A DNA stretch of 64,000 nucleotides from Streptomyces montanisoli. GTDB lineage: Bacteria > Actinomycetota > Actinomycetes > Streptomycetales > Streptomycetaceae. This document shows positions 17,055 to 27,531 of the stretch, in pieces. Within the stretch, counting starts at the first letter, position 1, and each line of letters opens with the position of its first letter. Position numbers and translations under genes: made by a program. The stretch covers positions 1-64,000 of the forward strand of contig NZ_JAGIQL010000004.1 in NCBI RefSeq assembly GCF_017813245.1. The letters run 5' to 3'. Below the pieces are notes generated by a model. The model did no database searches and was not told where the DNA came from. It worked only from the letters and a program-made list of their open reading frames with translations.

Positions 17055-18709
17055 GCCCCGGCGGCCGGAGCGCCGACTACGTGGTGGTGGGCGCCGGCTC
17101 CTCCGGAGCGGTGGTCGCGAGCCGGCTCAGCGCCGACCCCTCACGTACCGTCGTGCTGCTCGAGGCCGGGGACCAGGACACCAGGCCGGAATTACGCCGC
17201 ACCGACGCGGCCTCCGTGATCGGCCTGCTGACCTCCGACTGGAGTCCGCGGATCGACTGGGGATACGCCACCGAGGCTGAACCCGGTCTCGACGGACGCG
17301 TCGTGCCGGTCGCCCGCGGCAAGGTGCTCGGTGGCAGTAGCTCGGTCAACGCCCTGATGTGGGTGCGCGGCCACCGGGACGACTACGACCGCTGGTCCCG
17401 GGAGGGCAACACCGGCTGGTCCTTCGATGAGGTCCTTCCGTACTTCAGGCGCGCCGAGAACTATGCCCAGGCGCCGACCGGTTCGGTGGACCGCGGCACC
17501 CGGGGACCGGTGCGCGTGCGTGATCTGGACGATCCGAGCCCGGTCGCTCGCAGCTTCGTCGCGGCCACCCGCGAACTCGGCTTCGGCGCGGGCGCGGGCG
17601 CGAGCTCCGGCACGGAGGGCTTCGACTACAACGGCGCCCAGCAGGAGGGCGGCGGCTTCTTCTACCAGACGACCCGGACGCCGGACAACGAACGCAGCAG
17701 CACGGCCTCGGCCTACCTGGCCCCGGTGGCCGACCGGCCGAACCTGCGTGTCGAGGTACGGGCACAGGTCACCCGGCTCCTGTTCACCGGAGTGCGGGTG
17801 ACCGGTGTCGAGTACGTCCAGGACGGCGTCCGGCACACCGTCGGCGTGGAACAGGAGGCGATCGTCAGCGCAGGCGCCTTCGAGAGCCCCAAGTTGCTGA
17901 TGCTCTCCGGTGTCGGTCCGGCCGCCCACCTGCGCGAGCACGGCCTGCCCGTCGTGCGGGACCTGCCGGGCGTCGGCGAGAACCTCCAGGACCATCCCTT
18001 CGTACCGTTGTGCCACCAGGCACTCCACGAGCACCCGGCCGGCGCGCTGCTCTCCGAGGCTGGCATGTTCACCCACACCGCTGCCGGAGCCGCGGCGGCC
18101 GGGTTCACCGGAGCGGCCGAGCCGGGGCGGCCAACGTCACCGGACCTGCAGTTCACCTTCGGCCCCATCAAATTCCTGCCGCCGACCGCGTCCGCCGAGC
18201 TGTGGGAGGGGCCGGGATTCACCTTCGCACCGATCCTGCTGCACCCTGCCAGCCGCGGCAGCGTGCGGCTGCGCGGCGCCGATCCGGCGGACACCGCCGT
18301 CGTACGTGCCAATTACCTGCAGCGCCAGGTCGACGTCGAGGTGCTGGCCGAGGGCCTGACTCTCGCCCGCGAGCTGGCCGCCCGCACGGCCTTCGACGGG
18401 ATACGGGGCCCGGAACTCGCCCCGGGCAAGGCGGTGACGGGGCGCAAGGAGCTTCGCGCCTTCATCCGCGCCAACACGTCCACACTCTGGCACCCGGTGG
18501 GCACCTGCCGCATGGGCGACGACCCCATGGCCGTCGTCGACGCGGAGTTGAGGGTGCACGGGATCGACGGACTGCGGATCGCCGACGCGTCGATCATGCC
18601 GCACATCGTGTCGGGAAACACCAACGCGGCCTGCGTGATGATCGGCGAGAAGGCGGCCGACCTGATCGCGCACACACCATCACCACCGACAACAGGACGG
18701 ACATCATGA
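17051..18709 (+). CDS. GMC-family FAD-dependent oxidoreductase (choline dehydrogenase-like)
   Basis: A 552-residue GMC oxidoreductase that should oxidise an alcohol to a carbonyl using FAD. The N-terminal dinucleotide motif GAGSSGAVVASRL is at about 10-22, with LLEAGD closing the FAD fold. The GMC signature GGSSSVNALMWVRGH is near 95. The C-terminal active site includes WHPVGTCRMG and SGNTNAACVMIGEKAADLI, which carry the His/Asn pair typical of the family. The GTG start overlaps the upstream stop, and its stop overlaps the next ATG (ATGA), so the genes are tightly coupled. The substrate could be a sugar alcohol, a polyol or a product made by neighbouring genes. Confidence 0.92.
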   Translation: MSPGGRSADYVVVGAGSSGAVVASRLSADPSRTVVLLEAGDQDTRPELRRTDAASVIGLLTSDWSPRIDWGYATEAEPGLDGRVVPVARGKVLGGSSSVNALMWVRGHRDDYDRWSREGNTGWSFDEVLPYFRRAENYAQAPTGSVDRGTRGPVRVRDLDDPSPVARSFVAATRELGFGAGAGASSGTEGFDYNGAQQEGGGFFYQTTRTPDNERSSTASAYLAPVADRPNLRVEVRAQVTRLLFTGVRVTGVEYVQDGVRHTVGVEQEAIVSAGAFESPKLLMLSGVGPAAHLREHGLPVVRDLPGVGENLQDHPFVPLCHQALHEHPAGALLSEAGMFTHTAAGAAAAGFTGAAEPGRPTSPDLQFTFGPIKFLPPTASAELWEGPGFTFAPILLHPASRGSVRLRGADPADTAVVRANYLQRQVDVEVLAEGLTLARELAARTAFDGIRGPELAPGKAVTGRKELRAFIRANTSTLWHPVGTCRMGDDPMAVVDAELRVHGIDGLRIADASIMPHIVSGNTNAACVMIGEKAADLIAHTPSPPTTGRTS

Positions 18710-19527
18710 GTACTGACCCGACGACCGCGGCCGCGAACGGCGCCGCGCTCTACCGCCGCTTCCTCGCCGCTTTCAACAGCGGCGACCTCGACGAGATCGC
18801 CGAGGTGATCAGCCCCGACTTCGTGGACCACCACCCCGGCTTCGACATCAACGGCGTCGACTCCTACCTCGACGCACTGAGGAACGCCCACGCCACCCTG
18901 GAGATCCGCGGTGAACTCGAGGAGGTCCTGGAGGCGGGCGACCGGGTCGTGACCCGGGTCCACCTCACGGGCACTCACGTCGGCCCCGTACTGGGCGTCC
19001 CGGCCACAGGCCGCGACGTCATGTGGGAGACCACCGAGATATGGCGGGTGCGGGACGGCCGCTTCGCCGAGCGGTGGGCGGTCGACGACCTGCTGGGTCT
19101 GCGCGAGCAGATCTCGGTGCAGGAGGACAACGTCGCCCTCGTCCAGAGGGTCAGCGACGTGGTCAACGAGCGCCGCTACGACGCCATGGACGAGCTGTTC
19201 TCCGACGACTTCGTGGACCACAACCCGGCCTGGAGCGTGGACAGCCTGGAAGAGCTGAAGGGGATCATCAGGGACGTCCACGGCACCCTCGACTTCACCG
19301 CCAACCTCGACGGCCTCTACGCGGCGGGCGACGACAAGGTCGTCATGCAGATCACCTTCACCGGCCGGCACGTGGGCGCCATGTTCGGTGTGGAGGCGAC
19401 CGGCAAGCCCGTGACGTGGACCAGCATCGAGGTCTACCGGGTGGCGGGCCACAAGGTCGTGGAGCGGTGGGTGCAGGCCGACACCACCGGTCTGATGGCC
19501 CAGCTCGGCGTCGCACTGCCCCAGTGA
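18706..19527 (+). CDS. Tandem double NTF2/SnoaL-like protein
   Basis: A 273-residue protein made of two consecutive SnoaL-like domains, about 8-135 and 145-272. Each repeats the same pattern: FVDHHPGF / FVDHNPAW near the start, then a TGTHVGPVLGVPATGRDVMW / TGRHVGAMFGVEATGKPVTW strand pair. Single-domain members are about 130-140 residues, so this is a fusion or internal duplication that would build the usual dimer within one chain. It is coupled by ATGA to the GMC oxidoreductase. The two domains differ enough that they may have different ligands. It resembles ester-cyclase type SnoaL proteins; the function is not established. Confidence 0.82.
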   Translation: MSTDPTTAAANGAALYRRFLAAFNSGDLDEIAEVISPDFVDHHPGFDINGVDSYLDALRNAHATLEIRGELEEVLEAGDRVVTRVHLTGTHVGPVLGVPATGRDVMWETTEIWRVRDGRFAERWAVDDLLGLREQISVQEDNVALVQRVSDVVNERRYDAMDELFSDDFVDHNPAWSVDSLEELKGIIRDVHGTLDFTANLDGLYAAGDDKVVMQITFTGRHVGAMFGVEATGKPVTWTSIEVYRVAGHKVVERWVQADTTGLMAQLGVALPQ

Positions 19528-19558
19528 TCCGTACCACCCAACCAGGAAGTGGGACATC

Positions 19559-19930
19559 ATGAACACCGCGGAAGTGGTCGACCGTTACTACACGCTGGCG
19601 AACGCCGGTGAGTGGGACGCCTGGTCCGATCTGTTCGCCGAGGACCAGACCATGGACGAGCAGCTCGCCGGCCATGTCGAGGGACGCGAGACGCTCCGGG
19701 AGATGATGCGGGGCTTCCCGCGGACCTGGGCGTTCTTCGCCAACATGCCGGTGCACATCGTGATCGACGGAGACCGTGCGGCCGTCCTGTCGCACATCTC
19801 GGGCCGCAGCGCCGATGGCGAGTCGGTGGAGGCGGACGTCTGCAACTACTTCGAGGTGGCCGATGGCCTGATCACGTACATGCAGAACGTGCACGACACC
19901 GTGCCGTTCACACCCATCATCGCCAAGTGA
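19559..19930 (+). CDS. NTF2/SnoaL-like protein
   Basis: A 123-residue single-domain NTF2-like protein (VVDRYYTLANAGEWDAWSDLFAED, later strand ADVCNYFEVADGLITYMQNVHD). The Trp/Asp pair WDAWSDLF near the start is typical of the SnoaL group. It starts 31 bases after the double-domain gene, with AGGAAGTGGG before its ATG, and precedes a VOC gene by 11 bases, so it belongs to the same operon. Function unknown. Confidence 0.78.
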   Translation: MNTAEVVDRYYTLANAGEWDAWSDLFAEDQTMDEQLAGHVEGRETLREMMRGFPRTWAFFANMPVHIVIDGDRAAVLSHISGRSADGESVEADVCNYFEVADGLITYMQNVHDTVPFTPIIAK

Positions 19931-19941
19931 GGCGGCCCCAG

Positions 19942-20391
19942 ATGCCAGAACGCACCGCAATCGAGGCACGCTGGTCGCACGTCGGCCTCAACTGCACCGA
20001 CCAGGACGCGACCGAGGAGTTCTACACCCGGTGGTTCGGCTTCCGCCGGGCCCGCATGGTCGAGGCGGACGGCGTACGGGTGATCTTCCTGCGCAGCGGC
20101 AACGTCTATCTGGAGCTGTTCAAGACCGGTGCCGCTCCGCTGTTCGCCCCGGAGAACGACGGCCCGGACAACCCCGGCACCGCCCGCCACCTTGCCTTCC
20201 AGGTGGACGACGTCGACGCCTTCCTCGCGGCGGCGGACGGGGCCCTGCCGGTGTCCCTCGGGCCACTGACCTTCGACGCGTTCATCCCCGGCTGGAAGAC
20301 CGTCTGGGTGACCGACCCCGACGGCCTGGTCATCGAGATCAGCCAGGGCTACACCGACCAGTCGAGGGAGGAGCTGGCCCGCTACTCATAG
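19942..20391 (+). CDS. VOC (glyoxalase/dioxygenase) superfamily protein
   Basis: A 149-residue vicinal-oxygen-chelate protein with two beta-alpha-beta-beta-beta modules. Likely metal ligands are the His in WSHVGLNCTD (residue about 13), the His in ARHLAFQVDD (about 76) and the Glu in GLVIEISQGY (about 135). The WFGFRRARMVEADG segment is the usual first-module hairpin. It may isomerise, cleave or hydroxylate an oxygenated substrate made by the preceding oxidoreductase, or bind a product for resistance. It is the last gene of the operon and is followed by a strong hairpin. Confidence 0.85.
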   Translation: MPERTAIEARWSHVGLNCTDQDATEEFYTRWFGFRRARMVEADGVRVIFLRSGNVYLELFKTGAAPLFAPENDGPDNPGTARHLAFQVDDVDAFLAAADGALPVSLGPLTFDAFIPGWKTVWVTDPDGLVIEISQGYTDQSREELARYS

Positions 20392-20409
20392 GCGGTCGGC
20401 CGCGTGAGC

Positions 20410-20444
20410 GAGGGGGCGCGGGAGCACTCTTCCCGCGCCCTCTC
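20410..20444. terminator. Bidirectional terminator hairpin between convergent operons
   Basis: GGGCGCGGGA (20414-20423) pairs perfectly with TCCCGCGCCC (20431-20440) around a 7-base loop. It sits between the VOC gene (+) and the ABC permease gene (-), so it can serve both. Confidence 0.8.
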
Positions 20445-20462
20445 GAAGTGCCGGTGTCCGTG

Positions 20463-21320
20463 TCAGTCCGACGAACGCGCTATCAGCTGCGTCGGGTTGA
20501 CGAAGCGCAGCGCCACCAGCAGCAGGACCGCCATCGTGCCCGTGTAGAGGACCGCCATCGCGTCGATGGACTGCGTGGAGCGGATGCCCGCCGAGTTCAC
20601 CGCCGAGAACAGCGCCACGATGAGCGTCTGGCTGGTCGATCCCGCTGTGAGGAAGGTGAGTTCGAACATGCCGAAGGTGCGCACCAGCACCAGGATCCCC
20701 GCCGCCAGCATGCCCGGCAGCAGCAGCGGGGACAGGACGCGGGTCAGCACCGTCCAGGTGGACGCCCCGCACATGCGGGCCGCCGACTCGATCTTCGGGT
20801 CGATCTGCTCGATGAACGGTGTCATCGTGAAGATCACGAACGGGATGGACGGTACGAGGTTCGCGAGCACCACGCCCGTGAGCGTCCCCGCCAGGTGCAC
20901 CTTGTAGAGCACGGTCGCCATGGGGATGCCGTACGCGATCGGCGGCACCAGGATGGGCAGCACGAACAGGATCGTCAGCAGCTTCTTGCCCGGGAAGTTC
21001 TGGCGCGCCAGCGCGTACGACGCCGGCACGGCCAGCACCAGCGACACCAGCACCACCAGGAACGTCACCTCGACGGTGGTACCCAGCACGCGCCCGAGGT
21101 TGAACTCCTTCCACGCGTCCCCGTACCAGTGGCCAGTCCAGCCGGACGGCAGCCAGGTGGCGAACCAGCGGCCGCCGAACGAGTTCAGCAGCACGGTCGC
21201 GATGACACCGAGCAGGTTGACGAAGAAGAACACCAGCGCGGCCCACGTCAGCCACGCTCCCGGGCGCAGTGTGATGCCGCGCCTCGGTGCGCGTGCGACG
21301 CCGATGGTGTGAGCGCTCAT
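20463..21320 (-). CDS. ABC transporter permease, PotC-like
   Basis: A 285-residue inner-membrane permease with six predicted segments. The cytoplasmic EAA-type loop (ESAARMCGASTWTVLTRVLSPLLLPGM, two stretches) contacts the ATPase. It begins with an ATG that overlaps the stop of the partner permease (ATGA). With that partner, the ATPase and the lipoprotein it forms a spermidine/putrescine/2-aminoethylphosphonate-type importer (PotABCD pattern). In this context the cargo may be a sugar acid, since GntR-controlled dehydratase genes lie immediately upstream on the same strand. Confidence 0.88.
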   Translation of the reverse strand: MSAHTIGVARAPRRGITLRPGAWLTWAALVFFFVNLLGVIATVLLNSFGGRWFATWLPSGWTGHWYGDAWKEFNLGRVLGTTVEVTFLVVLVSLVLAVPASYALARQNFPGKKLLTILFVLPILVPPIAYGIPMATVLYKVHLAGTLTGVVLANLVPSIPFVIFTMTPFIEQIDPKIESAARMCGASTWTVLTRVLSPLLLPGMLAAGILVLVRTFGMFELTFLTAGSTSQTLIVALFSAVNSAGIRSTQSIDAMAVLYTGTMAVLLLVALRFVNPTQLIARSSD

Positions 21321-22266
21321 CCTTTGCCTCCGGTGGATCCGCGGTACAACTGGGAGCGCAGGCCCGCGATCGCGCCGAGGACGACGAGCATCAGCGCGGT
21401 CATGATCATCGCGTCCGCGCTGCCCTGCGCGTAGTCGAAGCGCTCCAGGGCCGCCTGGTAGGCCTCGATGGAGATGACGTGGGTCGAGCCGTTCGGGTCG
21501 CCGACCATCATCGCCGAGGGGAACACGGCGAAGGCCATCACGAAGCTCAGCGAGAACGTGGTCATCAGGCCCGGCAGCAGGAGAGGGAGTGTGATGTAGC
21601 GGAACCGCTGCCACCAGCCCGCGCCGAGTGTGGAGGCCGCCTTCTCCAGGCTCGGGTGGATGCCGGACAGGTAGGAGTGGGTGAGCAGGTAGGCGAAGGG
21701 GAAGCCGCTGATGATCAGCGACAGCAGCACGCCCGTGTAGTTCATCGTCAGTTTCACCGGCGAGTCGGCGAGCCCCAGCAGGTGCAGGGTCCGGTTGAAC
21801 CAGCCCGCCGGCCCGAAGAACTCCAGAATGCCCTCGGCCGTGAGGACCGTGCCCAGGGTGATCGGCACGACCAGCAGCGCCAGCAGCAGCCGCTTGCCGC
21901 GGAAGTCGCGCCGCATCCGGTACGAGATCGGCACCGAGACGCCCACGTTGATCAGCGCCGCGGGGATGGCCAGCGAGAAGGTGGCCCAGATCGACTTGCG
22001 GGAGAACGGCTCGGAGAAGAACTGCTGGTACGCGCCGAGCGCGCCGCCCTTCGTCGGCTGGAAGGAGAGCTGGAGGCCGTAGAGGAACGGGTAGCAGAAC
22101 AGGGCGATCATCGCGAGCGCCGCGGGGACCACGAGCAACAGGGTGCGGTCGACGCCGCGTTCGGCCAGGCGGTGGCGCAGGGCCGTCCTGCCCTGGGGCT
22201 CGACCAGGGCGGGCGGCGGAGTGGTGGGCTGCGGCGCCGTGGGCGGGGGAGTGAGGGGGAGGCCGC

Positions 22267-22270
<4 letters not shown>
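21317..22270 (-). CDS. ABC transporter permease, PotB-like
   Basis: A 317-residue permease with a Pro/Thr-rich cytoplasmic N-terminus (about 1-40), then six membrane segments beginning LLLVVPAALAMIALFCYPFLYG. The coupling loop is EKAASTLGAGWWQRFRYITLPLLLPG. Its start overlaps the upstream ATPase stop by 4 bp and its stop overlaps the next permease start by 4 bp, indicating balanced translation of the complex. It is the first permease subunit in PotB order. Confidence 0.88.
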
Positions 22271-23531
<1,261 letters not shown>

Positions 23532-23535
<4 letters not shown>

Positions 23536-24797
23536 TTCGTCGAGCCGATCTTCTTGTCCCACAGGTCGAACGCCGTGACCTGCGCGGTGGCGGGCAGCGA
23601 GTTCTTGATCGGGTTGTCCTTGATCCAGCCGTCGAAGCGCGAGTCGCCGTACTTCGCCATGACCGCCTGCGACGACGCAGGAGCCTGGCTGAGGGTGACG
23701 TCCTTGACCGCCGGGCCGGGGTAGAAGTAGCCCTTGTCGTAGGTGACGGCCTGCTCCTCGGGCGTGAGCATGAACGCGATCAGCCGCAGGGCGGCCACCA
23801 GTTCGTCGTTCGAGACACCCTTGGGGATGATGGCGAACTGCGCGTCGCTGACCCAGGTCAGGTTGTCGAACTTGGCCACCTTCATCGACTTCGGCACCGT
23901 GCCGAGCGCGCGCGGGTTGATGTACCAGCCGGTGGTGGTGGCGAGCAGGTGGACGGTGCCCTGGGCCAGGTTCGTCATCGTCGCCGACGTCTTGGACGGG
24001 TACTGGGCCGTGTACTTGTTGAGTTCGGTCAGATACGCCCAGGTACGGGACCAGCCGTTGGTCGGGTCGGTCGGGTCCGAGTCCTTCAGCAGGTAGGGCA
24101 GGCCCATCAGGAACGTGCGCCCGGGGCCCGAGTTGCGCGGCTGCGCGTACTGGAACTTGCCCGGGTTCGCCTTGGCCCAGTCGAGCAGCGCGTCGGTGGT
24201 GGTGGGCGGCGACGGCAGCTTGGCGGGGTCGTACTCCAGCAGCGGGCCCGACGGGTACCAGACCAGCTCGACGCCCTGGTCCTGGGCGAGCGCGGCCATC
24301 GAGGCGGCAGGCGCCTGGTAGTTGGACATCAAACCCGGCAGAAAGCGGTCGTAGTACGGCTTGAGGTCGTACCACAGGCCCTTCTGTATCCCCGCCGCCA
24401 GGCCGTCGGTGCCGGACAGGACGAGCTGGATCTGCACGTTGCCGGCCTGCTGCTGCGCCTGCACCTTCGGTGCGAGCTCGGGCGCGGTCCCGGTGGACGT
24501 GGTGACCTTGGCGACGATCTCGGGATGCTTGGCCTTGAACGCGTCGATGATCGGCTGGGTGAGCGCCAGGTTCCCCGCCACGTCCAGGATGTTCAGTGTG
24601 ACCGGCTTGGACGGCGCACTGGCCAGGGCGCTCGGGGCGGCCTTCTTGTCGGACGTGCCGCTGCTCGGCGCGGAGCAGGCGGCGAGCACGGGTCCTGCCG
24701 CGGCCGCCGTGGCGAAGGTGGAGAGCACCCGGCGGCGGGACAGCGCTCTCGGCAGGCTGGGGGAGTTTCGCGTCGGGAAGTCGCTGTGTGCGGACAT
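23532..24797 (-). CDS. Extracellular solute-binding lipoprotein, PotD-like
   Basis: A protein of about 421 residues with a signal peptide carrying a twin-Arg-like ALSRRRVLSTF motif and a lipobox VLAAC, so it is exported (possibly by Tat) and lipid-anchored. The mature part has a periplasmic-binding-protein look: ITLNILD-type first strand (VTLNILDVAG), then IIDAFKAKHPEIVAKVTTSTG. It captures the substrate for the ABC importer encoded just downstream. The ATG at 24797 gives a normal signal peptide; an upstream in-frame start at 24881 adds 28 unlikely residues. No operator like that of the GntR gene was found in the 168 bp upstream, so it may be read through from gntR or have its own promoter. 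Confidence 0.87.
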
Positions 24798-24965
24798 GGC
24801 TGGCGGAGCCCTTCGGTCGGAAGCGGTGGGGTGGGGGGTGGAGGCGCTGTTCCTCGGGGCCCACATGTTCGGGGTCCGCATGTGACGGTGTGTCCGGCGT
24901 GATCACGCTTGCGACGGGGGACGCGGGTTGGGGAAGTGTTTGGGGGCGGAGTCAGGTTCGCGCGT

Positions 24966-25631
24966 TCATACCTCCCCCTCCGGGAAGTTCCGTGCCACGA
25001 AGGCGGCGATGTGGCTGCGCATCAGGTCGCGTACCAGCTCGACGTCCCCGGCCTCGGCGGCCTGGAGGATCGTGCGGTGCTCGGCGGCCTCCAGGTCCCA
25101 GGACGGCCGTGTGGACCACGCGGCGGTGGACAGCAGCGCCGTCTGGTCGCGCAGCTCGTCGAGCGACCTCACCAGCAGGGGGTTGCCGCAGCCCGCGTAC
25201 ATCGCGCGGTGGAACGCCCGGTTGGCGAGCGACCGTTCCGCCGTGTCCTCCGCCTCGTCGGCGAGGTCGAGCGCGGCCTTCGCGTCCTCCTGGACCCGTC
25301 CCGCGGCGGTGGACCTGGCCGCCGCCGCCGGTTCGAGCAGCAGGCGCATGTCGTACACACTGCGGGCGTGCGTCCGGTCGACCGCGCGCACCGCGGCACC
25401 CTTGTACGGGCTCATGTTGACGAGCCCCGAGGCCGCGAGCGTCTTCAGCGCCTCCCGCACCGGCGTCTTCGACACGCCGAGCTGCTCGGCGAGATCGCTC
25501 TCCACTAGGGCCTGCCCCGGCTTCAACTCCCCTGTCAGGATGGCGTGCTTGATCGCTTCGAGCACCACCTCCGTACGGGACGGCAGGGTGCCGGGGTGGG
25601 CGTGGCCCCTACGGGCGAGTGCGTCGGACAC
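24966..25631 (-). CDS. GntR-family regulator, FadR/FCD subgroup
   Basis: A 221-residue regulator with an N-terminal winged helix (residues 18-80, including ESDLAEQLGVSKTPVREALKTL) and an all-helical FCD ligand-binding domain (about 90-215). FCD members often bind carboxylates or sugar acids through an acidic/His metal site; candidates here are in VYDMRLLLEP and FHRAMYAG. A 13-bp sequence 44 bases before its start is repeated exactly before the dehydratase operon upstream, so it probably controls both. It lies between the catabolic pair and the ABC importer on the same strand. Confidence 0.92.
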   Translation of the reverse strand: MSDALARRGHAHPGTLPSRTEVVLEAIKHAILTGELKPGQALVESDLAEQLGVSKTPVREALKTLAASGLVNMSPYKGAAVRAVDRTHARSVYDMRLLLEPAAAARSTAAGRVQEDAKAALDLADEAEDTAERSLANRAFHRAMYAGCGNPLLVRSLDELRDQTALLSTAAWSTRPSWDLEAAEHRTILQAAEAGDVELVRDLMRSHIAAFVARNFPEGEV

Positions 25632-25674
25632 GGTTGCTTGCTCCAGGGCCGGGAGACCTCGGGGCGGCCAGAGA

Positions 25675-25687
25675 TCTCATATACGAT
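25675..25687. promoter_or_regulatory. Putative GntR operator, copy 1 (gntR promoter)
   Basis: TCTCATATACGAT, identical over 13 bases to 28516-28528. The near-symmetric core TCATATACGA fits a GntR dimer site. It is 44 bases from the regulator's start, suggesting autoregulation. Confidence 0.68.
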
Positions 25688-25776
25688 GTGCGGGACGGTA
25701 GGGTGTCGCGGATGCGTGGTCAAGAGGCCGCGCAGCAGCGGGTGATCGCGGTGAACTCCCGCCGCCGGCGGGCGTA

Positions 25777-27531
25777 TCAGCCTGCGTAGGGGTCGGGGAC
25801 CTCGCCGGGGCGTGACAGGAAGGCGAAGTCGCAGCCGATGTCCGCCTGGGTGATCTGCTCCTGGTACAGGGAGCCGTATCCGCGGCCGTAGCGCGGGGCC
25901 GGGGCCTGCCAGGCGGCCCTGCGTTCCGCCAGCTCCGCGTCGTCGACGTCAAGTCGCAGCGTGCGCTTCTCCACGTCCAGCGTGACCAGGTCCCCGGTGC
26001 GGACGAGCGCGAGCGGGCCGCCGACGTACGACTCCGGCGCGACGTGCAGCACGCACGCCCCGTAGGACGTTCCGCTCATCCGCGCGTCGGAGATCCGCAC
26101 CATGTCCCGCACCCCCTGTTCGAGCAGGTACTTCGGGATCGGCAGCATCCCGTACTCAGGCATGCCGGGGCCGCCGAGCGGCCCCGCGCCGCGCAGGACG
26201 AGCACCGAGTCCGCGGTGACGGCGAGGGACGGGTCGTCGATCGTCTTCTGCATCTGCCGGTAGTCGTCGAACACGACGGCTGGACCGGTATGTTGCAGCA
26301 GGTGGGGCTCGGCTGCGATGTGTTTGATCACCGCGCCGTCCGGGGCCAGGTTGCCGCGCAGCACGGCGATGCCGCCTTCCGGCGCGAGCGCCTTGTCCGG
26401 CGGCCGGATGACGTCGTCGTCGTGGACGAGGGCGCCGTCGAGCTGCTCGCGCAGTGTGGCGTGCGTGACGGTGGGACGGTCGAGGTCGAGCCGGTCGCGC
26501 AGGCGGCCGAGCAGGCCCGGCAGGCCGCCCGCGTAGTGGAAGTCCTCCATCAGGTACGCGCCGCCCGGGCGGACGTTGGCCAGCACCGGCGTGGAGCGGG
26601 CGATCGCGTCGAAGTCGTCGAGGGTGAGCTCCACGCCGGAGCGCCCGGCCATGGCGATCAGGTGGATGACGGCGTTGGTGGAACCGCCGAGCGCGATCAC
26701 GGTGGTGACGGCGTTCTCGAAGGCGCCACGGGTGAGGAAGCGGGACAGCCGCTGGTCCTGCCATACGAGGTCGACCACGCGGCGGCCCGCGGCAGCGGCC
26801 ATGCGGTGGTGCCCCGAGTCGACGGCCGGGATGGACGAGGCGCCGGGGATCGTCAGTCCGAGCGCCTCGGCGGCGGCCGTCATGGTGGACGCGGTGCCCA
26901 TCGTCATGCACGTACCGGGGGAGCGGGCGAGACCGCACTCCAGTTCGCCCAGCTCGCGGTCGCCTATCAGCCCGGCGCGCCGGTCGTCCCAGTACTTCCA
27001 CATGTCGGTGCCGGAGCCGAGCGTCTCGCCGCGCCAGTGGCCGCGCAGCATGGGGCCCGCCGGGACGAACACCGCGGGCAGGTCGACACTCGCCGCGCCC
27101 ATCAGCAGGGCGGGAGTGGTCTTGTCGCAGCCGCCCATCAGCACCGCGCCGTCGACCGGATAGGAACGCAGCAGCTCCTCGGTCTCCATGGCGAGCAGGT
27201 TCCGGTAGAGCATCGGCGTCGGCTTCTGGAACGTCTCGGAGAGCGTCGCCACCGGGAATTCCAGCGGGAAGCCGCCCGCCTGCCAGACGCCGCGCTTGAC
27301 CGCCTCGGCCCGTTCGCGCAGGTGCATGTGGCAGGGGTTGATGTCGCTCCACGTGTTGAGGATCGCGATCACCGGCTTGCCGAGATGCTCCTCGGGCAGG
27401 TACCCGAGCTGCCGGGTGCGGGCGCGGTGACTGAACGACCGCAGGCCATCCGTGCCGTACCACTGGTGGCTGCGCAGCTGCTCGGGCGTCTTCACGCGAG
27501 ATTCTTCGTGCGGTCCCTCGGGCGCCGTCAC
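25777..27531 (-). CDS. IlvD/Edd-family dehydratase (sugar-acid dehydratase-like)
   Basis: A 584-residue iron-sulfur dehydratase that removes water from a 2,3-dihydroxy acid to give a 2-oxo-3-deoxy acid. Cluster-ligand Cys are visible in DINPCHMHL, MGGCDKTTPA and SPGTCMTMGTASTM, and the C-terminal active-site block is RISDARMSGTSYGA. Size and context favour an aldonate/pentonate dehydratase over the valine/isoleucine enzyme. I chose the GTG at 27531 that overlaps the upstream stop (GTGA); a GTG at 27495 with GAAGAA upstream is an alternative. It pairs with the DHDPS-like gene in one operon, so the two should act in sequence. Confidence 0.88.
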   Translation of the reverse strand: MTAPEGPHEESRVKTPEQLRSHQWYGTDGLRSFSHRARTRQLGYLPEEHLGKPVIAILNTWSDINPCHMHLRERAEAVKRGVWQAGGFPLEFPVATLSETFQKPTPMLYRNLLAMETEELLRSYPVDGAVLMGGCDKTTPALLMGAASVDLPAVFVPAGPMLRGHWRGETLGSGTDMWKYWDDRRAGLIGDRELGELECGLARSPGTCMTMGTASTMTAAAEALGLTIPGASSIPAVDSGHHRMAAAAGRRVVDLVWQDQRLSRFLTRGAFENAVTTVIALGGSTNAVIHLIAMAGRSGVELTLDDFDAIARSTPVLANVRPGGAYLMEDFHYAGGLPGLLGRLRDRLDLDRPTVTHATLREQLDGALVHDDDVIRPPDKALAPEGGIAVLRGNLAPDGAVIKHIAAEPHLLQHTGPAVVFDDYRQMQKTIDDPSLAVTADSVLVLRGAGPLGGPGMPEYGMLPIPKYLLEQGVRDMVRISDARMSGTSYGACVLHVAPESYVGGPLALVRTGDLVTLDVEKRTLRLDVDDAELAERRAAWQAPAPRYGRGYGSLYQEQITQADIGCDFAFLSRPGEVPDPYAG

